Source: an uncultured Haliea sp. (lineage in GTDB: Bacteria; Pseudomonadota; Gammaproteobacteria; Pseudomonadales; Halieaceae). From it: a DNA stretch of 64,000 bases. A model generated the notes under the pieces. The model had not been told where the DNA came from, did no database searches, and saw only the letters and a program-made list of their open reading frames with translations. Position 1 is the stretch's first letter, and every line of letters starts with the position of its first letter. The stretch lies in the NCBI GenBank assembly GCA_947258585.1, contig CAMYIZ010000065.1:1-64000 (forward strand). Direction: 5' to 3'. Of the stretch, positions 18,468 through 26,690 are shown one piece after another. The translations under genes and the position numbers were made by a program.

Positions 18468-20249
18468 ATGGCCGCCACTCCACTCCATGGCAAATGGCTG
18501 CTCGCTCTGGATGGCAGCAACCTGCCCGAAAAGTCGCTTATTGGCGGCAAGGGCTGGTCGATCGCGCATATGCTGCGCCAGGGGCTGCCAGTCCCGCCCG
18601 CCTTCGTGATTACAACCGAGGCCTGCGCTGCCTACCTGGAAACCGGTGAGCTGCCTGCGGAGCTGGACGATCAGCTACAGGCAGCGATGCAGTGGCTGGA
18701 AGAACAAACGGGCAGGACGTATGGCTGTGGCCATTCGCCACTGCTGGTCTCCGTCCGTTCCGGGGCAGCTATTTCCATGCCCGGAATGATGGACACCGTT
18801 CTCAACCTCGGCATAAACGCCGAGACCATGCAGGCGTTCGCAGTTGAGTCCGGCGATGATAAATTTGCCCGCGACACCTATCGCCGCTTTCATGAGCTTT
18901 ACGGCGAGATTGTGCTCAGGGTCACGGTTCCGGAGTTGGGTGAGAACGAGAATCTGTCGGAGTGGCGCGCGCGGATCGAGAAGGCAGCTGGCCAAGCCGT
19001 CCCTGAGGCGCCCACCGAGCAGCTCAAGGCCACGATAGAAGCTGTTTTCCGCTCCTGGACATCGCGCCGGGCCAAGCGCTATCGCAAACACCATGGCATC
19101 CCGGACGATTTGGGCACGGCGGTTACCGTTCAGGCCATGGTATTTGGCAACCTGGACCAGAACAGCGGAACTGGCGTACTGTTCAGCCGTAACCCGCTCA
19201 CCGGCGAACCGGTGCCCTATGGAGAATACCTGCGCTGCGCCCAGGGCGAGGATGTCGTCTCCGGCAAATATACGCCGGGACACCTTGATGACATGAAAAC
19301 CGCCGCGCCGGATGCCTACAAGACGCTGATCCATGCCGCCCAAACTCTGGAAAGTACCAACAGGGAAGTCCAGGACATCGAGTTCACAGTACAGCAAGGC
19401 AAACTCTACTTTCTGCAGTCACGCACAGCAAAACGCTCTCCCGCGGCGGCCGTACGTATCGCCGTGGATATGTACCGCGAAGGCACTATCGGGATCGAAG
19501 ACGCCATCCGTCGGGTCAATCCCGACCAGGTTCGCAGTATCCTCAGCCCGCGATTGGGTGAGGGCGTGAGCAATGGCGCCACTGTTCTTGCCAGCGGTCT
19601 TGGCGTATCGCATGGCATTGGCGTCGGCAAGGTTGTGAGCGATGCGGATGAAGCCGAACGTCGTGCACATGATGGAGAGGACGTGGTCCTGGCAACCGCG
19701 ACGACGAGTCCCGACGATGTGCATGGCATGCTGGTGGCACGAGCGGTCATTACGGAACAAGGGGGTTCCACCTCCCACGCCGCCGTCGTAGGCCGAGCAC
19801 TGGGACTGCCGAGCGTGGTTGGCTGCGGCATCGGTACCGTCACTTCGCTACATGGCCAGACGGTAACCGTGGATGGAGAGAACGGCAAGATCTACGCCGG
19901 CGCCCTGGAGGTCGTCACTCCCTGCGAGACTGAAGACGACCGCCTCGCCGAGCTGTTGTCCTGGGCACGCGAACACAGTCCCCTCACCGTGTACCGTCCC
20001 GATGAGGCACCGCGGGATACGCTTGATCTTGAAAGCAACGACGACGCGGCGGACCCCGCCAACCTGCCGGCGCTTATAAAAGGTGCACGCGGTGCTCGCG
20101 GTGGTGCGATTGCCAGTGAGCAGGGCGTAAAGGCCGCGCTGCAAGCGGGTCTCGAATACATTGTTGCCGAACCCACGCTGCCAGCGCTACTGGCAGCAAT
20201 CCATGCCGGGGGCACGCCGGAACCAAGTCCATCAATAGAGAACGACTGA
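18468..20249 (+). CDS. pyruvate phosphate dikinase-like protein lacking the PEP/pyruvate barrel
   Basis: A 593-aa protein matching the first two thirds of PPDK. The ATP-grasp region (1-340) has GGKGWSIAHM, SVRSGAAISMPGMMDTVLNLG, FARDTYRRFHELYG and QDIEFTVQQGKLYFLQSR. These favour PPDK (ATP + Pi use) over PEP synthase. The swivel domain has DVHGMLVARAVITEQ and GGSTSHAAVVGRALGLP with phospho-acceptor His437. PPDK is about 870-900 aa; the C-terminal TIM barrel that binds PEP/pyruvate is missing and replaced by a short tail (about 505-593). The phosphate must therefore go to another protein or to a small substrate held elsewhere. Its neighbours are a second swivel protein and a biotin carboxylase set. 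Confidence 0.85.
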   Translation: MAATPLHGKWLLALDGSNLPEKSLIGGKGWSIAHMLRQGLPVPPAFVITTEACAAYLETGELPAELDDQLQAAMQWLEEQTGRTYGCGHSPLLVSVRSGAAISMPGMMDTVLNLGINAETMQAFAVESGDDKFARDTYRRFHELYGEIVLRVTVPELGENENLSEWRARIEKAAGQAVPEAPTEQLKATIEAVFRSWTSRRAKRYRKHHGIPDDLGTAVTVQAMVFGNLDQNSGTGVLFSRNPLTGEPVPYGEYLRCAQGEDVVSGKYTPGHLDDMKTAAPDAYKTLIHAAQTLESTNREVQDIEFTVQQGKLYFLQSRTAKRSPAAAVRIAVDMYREGTIGIEDAIRRVNPDQVRSILSPRLGEGVSNGATVLASGLGVSHGIGVGKVVSDADEAERRAHDGEDVVLATATTSPDDVHGMLVARAVITEQGGSTSHAAVVGRALGLPSVVGCGIGTVTSLHGQTVTVDGENGKIYAGALEVVTPCETEDDRLAELLSWAREHSPLTVYRPDEAPRDTLDLESNDDAADPANLPALIKGARGARGGAIASEQGVKAALQAGLEYIVAEPTLPALLAAIHAGGTPEPSPSIEND

Positions 20250-20250
20250 C

Positions 20251-20769
20251 ATGAAGAACGTGACTGCAAACGAGATCAAGAACCTGATCCAGATCTTCGA
20301 CGACTCCGAGTGGCAAGAGTTGGCGCTACAGGTAGAGGACTTCAGGATATTCCTGTCGCGCGACCCGAACTCCGCAGGAGCGCCCTGGCAAAGCACCCAG
20401 ACGCCCCCGGCTCCAGTGGCCTCGGCGCCCGCTCCCGTCCCCCAACAGCCCTCCAGCGTCTCCGCCGTGGCGCCGGCCCAGCCTACCGCCACCCCTAAAG
20501 CGGAGAGTGCGCCGATTCCGGACAACTATGTCGTGGTGAAGGCGCCAAACCTGGGTATTTTTTACCGCTCGCCAAAGCCTGGCGCAGCCCCCTACGTTGA
20601 ACTCGGCGCCGAGGTCGATAATGAAACTGAAATCTGCCTCATTGAGGTTATGAAGCTGTTTACCCCGGTGCATGCCGGTATGCGTGGCACGGTCCGGCAC
20701 ATCTGTGTGGAGGACGGGGAAATGGTAGAGTTCGACCAACCACTTTTCTACGTCGAGCCTGCGGAATAG
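20251..20769 (+). CDS. biotin carboxyl carrier protein
   Basis: A 172-aa AccB-like carrier. The N-terminal helix-rich part (1-40) is followed by a Pro/Ala linker (about 45-85) and a biotinyl domain. The biotin attachment motif reads EVMKLF instead of the usual A/E-MKM, with Lys135 37 residues from the end. The flexible linker lets biotin swing between the carboxylase and carboxyltransferase encoded just downstream. It is separated from the dikinase stop by 1 base. Confidence 0.87.
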   Translation: MKNVTANEIKNLIQIFDDSEWQELALQVEDFRIFLSRDPNSAGAPWQSTQTPPAPVASAPAPVPQQPSSVSAVAPAQPTATPKAESAPIPDNYVVVKAPNLGIFYRSPKPGAAPYVELGAEVDNETEICLIEVMKLFTPVHAGMRGTVRHICVEDGEMVEFDQPLFYVEPAE

Positions 20770-20777
20770 ACTGCAAT

Positions 20778-22145
20778 ATGGCTATTTCAAGACTGTTTAT
20801 TGCCAATCGGGGCGAAATTGCGGTGCGTATTATTCGTGCGGCACACTCCCTCGGGATTGAGACCGTGCTCGGAAGTTCCGCGGCCGACGCGGAAAGCCTC
20901 CCTGCGCGCATGGCCCAGCGCACGGTCATTGTAGGTCCGGCGGAAGCGACACGCAGTTACCTGGATGAACGGCTGATCGTGCAAGCAGCGCTGGGGGCGG
21001 GTTGTGATGCCCTGCATCCCGGATACGGCTTCCTGTCCGAGAGAGCTGCCCTGGCCCGATTGTGCGAGGAAAACGGCATCGCGTTTGTCGGCCCCCGTCC
21101 CGAAACTATTGAGGCCCTGGGAGACAAGCTCAGTGCGCGCCGCATTGCAGAGGCATCCGGGGTTCCCCTGGTACCGGGGACCCCGGCACTGGACTCCGCA
21201 GAGGATGCCTGCGCCGCGGCGAGTGAGATCGGTTATCCAGTGGTCATGAAGGCTACGGCGGGTGGGGGCGGCCGCGGCATGTTCTTCGCGCGAGGACCAG
21301 AAGACGTCAAGGCATCTTTCAACAAGGCCTCGGAAGAAGCACGCGCAGCATTCGGCGATGGATCACTGTACATCGAACGCTTTGTCGAGAGTGCCCGGCA
21401 CGTTGAAGTTCAAGTCTTCGGTGACGGTGAAGGGAACGTGCTGCATTTTGGCGAGCGCGATTGTTCCGTGCAGCGCCGCTACCAGAAGCTGATCGAAGAA
21501 GCTCCCTGTACAATCATGCCGGATACAGTTCGCGCCGAGCTGCATGCGGCCGCCGTGAAGCTGACTTCTGACCTGAATTACCGCAATGCGGGTACGGTGG
21601 AATTCCTGTTCGACGTCGAGCGCGGTGAATTCTACTTCATTGAGGTCAATGCCAGGATCCAGGTCGAGCACCCAGTGAGCGAACTCATTTCACGACGAGA
21701 TTTGGTCGCCATGCAACTACGGCTCGCCGGCGGTGAAGCCCTGGATCTGCAACAATCGGACATCGTCCTCCACGGCCACGCCATCGAATGCCGGGTTAAC
21801 GCCGAGGATCCGGATCACGGGTTTCTGCCCAGCCCTGGGCGTCTTACCACCTGGGAGCCGCCGGACATGGACTTTGTTCGCCTCGACACATTCTGTAGCC
21901 AAGGTACGCTTATCCCCCCTTATTACGACAGCATGATCGGCAAGCTGATCGTATACGGAAACGATCGCACGGAAGCACTGCTACGTATGGACGAAGCGAT
22001 CCGCCAATTCTCGCTGGCGGGCGTCAAGACCAACATGCCTTTGCAGCACTTCATCATTCGGCATCCGGATTTCCACAACAACCTGATAACCACACGCTGG
22101 CTGGAACAAACCGGTCTGCAAGCGTTCGCCAATCGAGAGGAGTAA
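20778..22145 (+). CDS. biotin carboxylase
   Basis: A 455-aa ATP-grasp biotin carboxylase: ATP + bicarbonate + carrier-biotin to carboxybiotin. Preserved features are the N-terminal NRGEIAVRIIRAA, the glycine-rich ATP lid KATAGGGGRGM (about 155-165), HVEVQVFGDGEGNVLHFGERDCSVQRR, EEAPC, and the catalytic EVNARIQVEHPVSE. Length equals AccC. It is a free-standing subunit, as in AccC or PycA-type two-subunit pyruvate carboxylases. Operon position between carrier and carboxyltransferase argues for a dedicated, non-housekeeping carboxylase. Confidence 0.9.
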   Translation: MAISRLFIANRGEIAVRIIRAAHSLGIETVLGSSAADAESLPARMAQRTVIVGPAEATRSYLDERLIVQAALGAGCDALHPGYGFLSERAALARLCEENGIAFVGPRPETIEALGDKLSARRIAEASGVPLVPGTPALDSAEDACAAASEIGYPVVMKATAGGGGRGMFFARGPEDVKASFNKASEEARAAFGDGSLYIERFVESARHVEVQVFGDGEGNVLHFGERDCSVQRRYQKLIEEAPCTIMPDTVRAELHAAAVKLTSDLNYRNAGTVEFLFDVERGEFYFIEVNARIQVEHPVSELISRRDLVAMQLRLAGGEALDLQQSDIVLHGHAIECRVNAEDPDHGFLPSPGRLTTWEPPDMDFVRLDTFCSQGTLIPPYYDSMIGKLIVYGNDRTEALLRMDEAIRQFSLAGVKTNMPLQHFIIRHPDFHNNLITTRWLEQTGLQAFANREE

Positions 22146-22151
22146 AGCGCA

Positions 22152-23606
22152 ATGGCGCATATTGAATTTCTGGACGAGACACTTCGGGACGGACAGCAGA
22201 GCCTCTGGGGTATGCAGATGCGTGCCGGTATGGCCCTGCCTGTGGCTCCGACGCTGGACAAAAGCGGTTTTCGGGTAATCGACCTGGCGGGGTCTTCGAT
22301 GTTCGAGGTCCAGATCCGGGTCAACAGTGAAGACCCATGGGAGAGCCTTGACCTGCTGACCCAGGCCATGCCGAACACGCCGATTCGCGGAGGCATGCGT
22401 GCCAATGCCTCGGTAACTTTTGGTGTAACGCCGGATGCGATGATGGACATGTGGATGCGCCAACTGAACGTGCACGGCTGCCGCTCCTTCTGGATCTACG
22501 ATGTTCTATTCAACATCGACAAGATGCACCGTCTGGCGAAAGTGGCCAAGGAATTCGGCTCAGAAGTTGCCGGCTCCATCATGTTCACATCCAGCCCCGT
22601 ACACACCGATGAATACTACGCGGACAAGGCTGACAAACTGTCCGTTTGCCCTGATATCGACACTATCCTCCTCTACGATACCGCCGGCGTTCTGGACAAG
22701 GAGCGGATGCAAACTCTTATACCGGCTATTCAGGCTAACGCGCGCGGTAAACCGATTGAGTTCCACTCGAACAACATACTGGGCATGTCCGGAAAAGCCT
22801 ATTGCGACGCCATAGAACTGGGTGTAAAGATTTTGCACACCGCCAGCCGCCCCATGGCGAATGGACCTTCGGTGCCATCCACCGAAATCATGGCTCGCAA
22901 CGTCGAGCTGCTGGGGCATACGCACAACATCGACACTTCCCTGCTGCCCCCAGTCGCAGAACACTTCGAGAGGGTCGGCAAGGCTGCCGGCTTTCTGGTC
23001 AACCAATCCCATGAGTACGATGTGCTGTCGGCGAGCCACCAGATACCAGGCGGCATGATCGGTACGCTGCGCGCGCAAATGGCCAAGCACAACCTGAGCC
23101 ACAGAATGGATGACGTGCTGATGGAGACCGCCAAGGTTCGTGCCGAACTGGGCTATCCGGGGATGGCGACGCCCTTCTCCCAGCTGGTTGGCATCCAGGC
23201 AGTGCTCAACATGGTCAATGGCGAGCGGTACAAGATCGTTCCTGACGAGGTCATCCAGTATGCTGCCGGTTTCTACGGGGATCCGGTAGCGCCGATCGAC
23301 CAAAACATCTACGACCGCATCATGAGTTCTCCACGGGCGAAGAAGGTCGCCGCACACCCACCGCAGCAACCGACCGAGGAAGAGCTTTACAAGGAATATG
23401 GTACTCGCGATCCGGACGAGCTGATTTTGCGCGCGCTGATGCCAGAGGCGGATTTAAAGAGAATGCGCGAAGCGGGACCGGTGCAGCGGGACTACCCGAT
23501 GCTCTCCTCACCCGAACTGGCAGAGGTGGGTCGATTGATGAAAGTGGCGAAAGCGCCATTGGTTCAGATTGAGTCGCAGAACCTCAGCGTCACTCTGAGG
23601 AAGTAA
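22152..23606 (+). CDS. HMGL-like biotin-dependent carboxyltransferase with altered metal site
   Basis: A 484-aa TIM-barrel carboxyltransferase of the pyruvate carboxylase / oxaloacetate decarboxylase alpha / transcarboxylase 5S family, which transfers CO2 from carboxybiotin to the enol carbon of a ketone-type substrate. The family start FLDETLRDGQQS (Asp13 as metal ligand) and HQIPGGMIGTLRAQ are present. Two metal ligands differ by eye alignment. The carbamylated Lys of the KDMAG motif is Tyr175 (LLYDTAGVL), and the H-x-H pair is His205-Ser-Asn207 (FHSNN); the 30-residue spacing between them matches pyruvate carboxylase. No biotinyl domain is fused; the carrier is separate. The substrate is probably not pyruvate. 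Confidence 0.82.
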   Translation: MAHIEFLDETLRDGQQSLWGMQMRAGMALPVAPTLDKSGFRVIDLAGSSMFEVQIRVNSEDPWESLDLLTQAMPNTPIRGGMRANASVTFGVTPDAMMDMWMRQLNVHGCRSFWIYDVLFNIDKMHRLAKVAKEFGSEVAGSIMFTSSPVHTDEYYADKADKLSVCPDIDTILLYDTAGVLDKERMQTLIPAIQANARGKPIEFHSNNILGMSGKAYCDAIELGVKILHTASRPMANGPSVPSTEIMARNVELLGHTHNIDTSLLPPVAEHFERVGKAAGFLVNQSHEYDVLSASHQIPGGMIGTLRAQMAKHNLSHRMDDVLMETAKVRAELGYPGMATPFSQLVGIQAVLNMVNGERYKIVPDEVIQYAAGFYGDPVAPIDQNIYDRIMSSPRAKKVAAHPPQQPTEEELYKEYGTRDPDELILRALMPEADLKRMREAGPVQRDYPMLSSPELAEVGRLMKVAKAPLVQIESQNLSVTLRK

Positions 23607-23610
23607 TGCC

Positions 23611-24804
23611 ATGGCTACCCGACGCGCAGTTATCGTAGATGTGATTCGAACGCCCTTTGGGCGAGGCCGCGAATCGGGCGTTCTGGCGCACTGGCACCCC
23701 GTGGACCTGTACGCGCAGGTCCTGTCGGCCATAGTAGAACGTAACCGCCTGGACCCGGCGCTGATCGAGGATGTCATCACCGGCTGCGTTGTTCAGGTGG
23801 CCGAACAATCGGGAAACATCGGCAGACAGGCGGTACTTGCAGCCGGCTTCCCGGAATCCGTGCCCGCGGTGACACTGGATCGTAAGTGTGGTTCCGCCCA
23901 GCAGGCGGTGGACTTCGCGGCCCAGGGCGTAATCGCCGGCGCTTGTGATTTAGTCCTGGCCGGCGGCGTGGAAATGATGAGCCGCGTGCCGATGCGCGCG
24001 AACCGCATGGGCAAGGACAACATGGGCAGTGCCCACCATGCCCGCTATCCAGAGGGACTCGTGGGTCAAGGTATTGCCGCAGAACTGATTGCGGCGAAAT
24101 GGAACATTAGCCGCGAGGATCAGGACAGACTGGCATTGCGCTCGCATGAACTTGCTGCCGCTGCGGAAGATAGTGGCAGCACGGCCCGGGACATCTTGCC
24201 GCTTCCGAGTCGCAACCACGACTCATCACCCGTTGCCCGGGACGAGGGACTGCGAAGGGATACCACGTTCGACAAGCTGTCAGCATTGCAACCGGCGTTC
24301 AGGGATCCGACGATGCAGGAGAGGTTCCCGGAAATCGACTGGTCCGTCAGTGCCGGCAACTCTAGCCAGGTCACGGACGGCGCCTGTGCGGTCCTCATTG
24401 CGGAGGAAAGCACCGCGGCGCGTCTCAGCCTAACCCCGCGGGCTAGCGTCGAGGCCTTCGCAGTGACCGGCGACGACCCGTTGTTTATGCTCACCGGCAT
24501 CATACCGGCCACAGAGAAGCTGCTGCGCCGCGCCGGGGTTTCCTTCGATGACATAGACTCCTTCGAGGTCAATGAGGCGTTCGCGTCCGTAGTGCTGGCT
24601 TGGCAAAAGCACTTTGCTGCGAATCCCGAAAAGATCAACCAGTTTGGAGGCGCCATCGCCCTGGGACATCCTGTGGGCGCTTCGGGTGGCCGTCTGCTGG
24701 GTAATCTGCTGAGAACGCTTGAGGAAACCAACGGACGCTACGGTTTACAGACCATGTGTGAATCCGGTGGCATGGCAAACGCTACCCTGGTGCGGCGCCT
24801 GTAG
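23611..24804 (+). CDS. acetyl-CoA C-acyltransferase (thiolase)
   Basis: A 397-aa type II thiolase of the FadA/AtoB kind. Acyl-accepting Cys93 is in DRKCGSAQQA. EVNEAFASV, the general-base His in GGAIALGHPVGASGG, and the second Cys in MCESGGMANA are all intact. It degrades or forms beta-ketoacyl-CoA with CoA. It is the last gene of the operon, 4 bases after the carboxyltransferase, and ends opposite a GntR gene. In a carboxylation pathway that yields a beta-keto acid, a CoA ligase plus thiolase is exactly what is needed to reach acetyl-CoA. Confidence 0.9.
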   Translation: MATRRAVIVDVIRTPFGRGRESGVLAHWHPVDLYAQVLSAIVERNRLDPALIEDVITGCVVQVAEQSGNIGRQAVLAAGFPESVPAVTLDRKCGSAQQAVDFAAQGVIAGACDLVLAGGVEMMSRVPMRANRMGKDNMGSAHHARYPEGLVGQGIAAELIAAKWNISREDQDRLALRSHELAAAAEDSGSTARDILPLPSRNHDSSPVARDEGLRRDTTFDKLSALQPAFRDPTMQERFPEIDWSVSAGNSSQVTDGACAVLIAEESTAARLSLTPRASVEAFAVTGDDPLFMLTGIIPATEKLLRRAGVSFDDIDSFEVNEAFASVVLAWQKHFAANPEKINQFGGAIALGHPVGASGGRLLGNLLRTLEETNGRYGLQTMCESGGMANATLVRRL

Positions 24805-24849
24805 CCGCTCGCAGTGCTCCGTACGGCACCCGGCAGTTATACTGTCCGT

Positions 24850-25590
24850 TCAGTGCTGGGCTGCGGCAGCGAAAGCGTCGTCAGGCAATGTAGTGAGACT
24901 GAGCCGACGGCGACGCAGGTGGGCTCGGGCGGTGCGCTCGGCCTTTTTGGGATCGCCCATGAGAACAGCCTCAACCATTGAGTGCAATTCCTTGAGCTGG
25001 CTTTCATGCTGTTTGCGGGACACAAAGGCCTGGAACTGAAGACGTAATAGGCTGATCTGCATGCGCGGCACCATGTGCTGCAGCTCGCGATTACCGCCGA
25101 TGTCGTACAGCGTATCATAGAAGCGTCGTCGTTCGTCGAGAAACGCAAGCGTCTCGCCCTCCTCGCCCTCATGCATCGCCGATTCGAAAACTTCCTGTAG
25201 TCGTTGCCGATTGTCGCCTTCATTGATATGACGGGCGGCCAACTTCGCCGCAAGCCCCGCCAGTACCTCCAGAACACACATCATGTCGCGGACCTCGTCA
25301 CGCGACTGCGCGCGGACGAAGGCACCACGGTGTTTGTTCAGTACCAGAACGCCCTCGCCGGCTAGTCGCTTGAAAGCCTCACGTACCGGCCCCCGGCTGA
25401 CCTTCAACTCACGAGTCAGGTCAGCCTCGATAAGCCGCTGTCCCGGGACATAGCGTCCCTTCTTGATACCCGAAAGGATTGCTTCCATGACGCGACGCGG
25501 GGAACTGACAGAGCCGCTTGAACCCGCCGCCTCCGGCTCTCGCCGGCTTCCCGTCAAATTGTTCTTGATTTCTACCATATCATCTAGCAC
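24850..25590 (-). CDS. GntR-family regulator, FadR/FCD subfamily (1)
   Basis: A 246-aa transcription factor. The N-terminal winged helix (about 28-95) contains GQRLIEADLTRELKVSRGPV and FKRLAGEGVL. The C-terminal helical domain (about 100-230) is of the FCD ligand-binding type. An alternative start 12 bases downstream (25578) is possible. It is convergent with the nine-gene operon. FCD regulators usually repress catabolic operons until an organic acid or acyl-CoA binds. It is one of two candidates for binding the TTGTA-N-TACAA sites; two paralogues may act on the same sites or sense different intermediates. Confidence 0.87.
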   Translation of the reverse strand: MLDDMVEIKNNLTGSRREPEAAGSSGSVSSPRRVMEAILSGIKKGRYVPGQRLIEADLTRELKVSRGPVREAFKRLAGEGVLVLNKHRGAFVRAQSRDEVRDMMCVLEVLAGLAAKLAARHINEGDNRQRLQEVFESAMHEGEEGETLAFLDERRRFYDTLYDIGGNRELQHMVPRMQISLLRLQFQAFVSRKQHESQLKELHSMVEAVLMGDPKKAERTARAHLRRRRLSLTTLPDDAFAAAAQH

Positions 25591-25685
25591 GTTGCTGGCA
25601 CCGCCACTTTTCCAGTGGTGCCACTTTTCGACTCAATTGCCTGCGACATTTCAGGCCATCAAAACAGCGCCGCTGTGTGCCCCCA

Positions 25686-26468
25686 CTAGATACGCGCCGA
25701 GGTGCCTCCGTCGATCAAAATGATTGAACCATTTGTGTACGTTGATTCATCCGATGCCAGATAAACACAACCATACGCCACCTCGTTCGGGGTGCCTGTA
25801 CGGCGCATGGGGCAGAAGCGGTCGGCCACTGCCTCATCGTCAAACAGGGAGATATGCGTTTCAATCATCGGGGTGTCGATAAAGCCGGGGCAGACACAGT
25901 TGGCGCGCAGGCCATCAAGAGCGTAGGCGGCGCACAGGGAGCGCGTCAGATTGACGATCGCGCCCTTGGCCGTAGTGTAGGCATGGGCATCCGGGTGGCC
26001 CTTGACCCCCAGCACGGATGAAATGTTGATGATCGACCCCGCCCCCTGCTCTTTCATATGTGGAATCACGAGCCGACACATGTAAAAGATTGAATCGAGA
26101 TCAATGGCCATGACCTCGCGCCACATTTCGGGGGTAGTGTCCGTAACCGAGCCCATTGATCCTGCGTGGGTCTTCTCCCAGGAATAACCGACACCCGCGC
26201 CGTTAAGCAGCACGTCGACGCGTCCATACTCGGCAATGGTGGCATCCACCAGCTTTTGCGCGCCTTCGGGCGTGGACAGATCCGCCGCCACCACAATACC
26301 CTTGCCGCCGTCACGCGTGACGTTGGCCAGCGTCTCGTCCAGGTTACTCTGCGTCCTGGAGCATCCGACAACCTTCGCGCCCTCTCGGGCAAAAAGCTCC
26401 ATGCACGCGCGTCCAATCCCCGAGCCGGCGCCCGTGACGATCGCTACCTTGTCCTGTAAACGTCCCAT
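25686..26468 (-). CDS. short-chain dehydrogenase/reductase (classical)
   Basis: A 260-aa classical SDR. The start at 26468 (MGRLQDK) follows AAGGGAGA and matches the family N-terminus better than the upstream ATG. The cofactor motif is TGAGSGIG near 12-19, NGAG is near 90, Ser is in NISSVLG and the catalytic pair is YTTAK. Asp in AADLS suggests no strong NADPH marker; cofactor is not certain. It would oxidise an alcohol to a ketone or reverse. A control region with a 7-bp inverted repeat lies upstream. Confidence 0.87.
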   Translation of the reverse strand: MGRLQDKVAIVTGAGSGIGRACMELFAREGAKVVGCSRTQSNLDETLANVTRDGGKGIVVAADLSTPEGAQKLVDATIAEYGRVDVLLNGAGVGYSWEKTHAGSMGSVTDTTPEMWREVMAIDLDSIFYMCRLVIPHMKEQGAGSIINISSVLGVKGHPDAHAYTTAKGAIVNLTRSLCAAYALDGLRANCVCPGFIDTPMIETHISLFDDEAVADRFCPMRRTGTPNEVAYGCVYLASDESTYTNGSIILIDGGTSARI

Positions 26469-26540
26469 ATGATCTCCCTTATACATTTATTGTGGCTGTG
26501 GAACCAAGGAAGCACTCCCGCACCGCAGCCGCTCATTAGG

Positions 26541-26558
26541 TAGGACAATCCTGTCCTA
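26541..26558. promoter_or_regulatory. TAGGACA/TGTCCTA inverted repeat upstream of SDR
   Basis: A perfect 7-bp inverted repeat with a 4-bp spacer, 73 bp upstream of the SDR start, next to a TATAGG-like -10 on the minus strand. It differs from the TTGTA-N-TACAA sites, so it may bind another regulator. Confidence 0.45.
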
Positions 26559-26690
26559 TATTGTTGCGTTTGTCCAGACGAAACCATGCTCTCTCAGGAC
26601 TCGCGCACAGCTGGCTGCGGCCTCAGGGCAGACGCGCCGCCAACTATCTATAATTTCCTTGAAGACACCGGTGCAGATACCGGATCGTCG

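Noticed and set aside
20251-23606. Acetyl-CoA carboxylase or ordinary pyruvate carboxylase
   Set aside because: The carboxyltransferase is HMGL-type, not AccA/AccD, and its metal ligands and operon partners do not fit housekeeping pyruvate carboxylase.
24805-24849. Terminator between the thiolase and GntR genes
   Set aside because: No convincing stem with T-tract could be found in the 45-bp gap.
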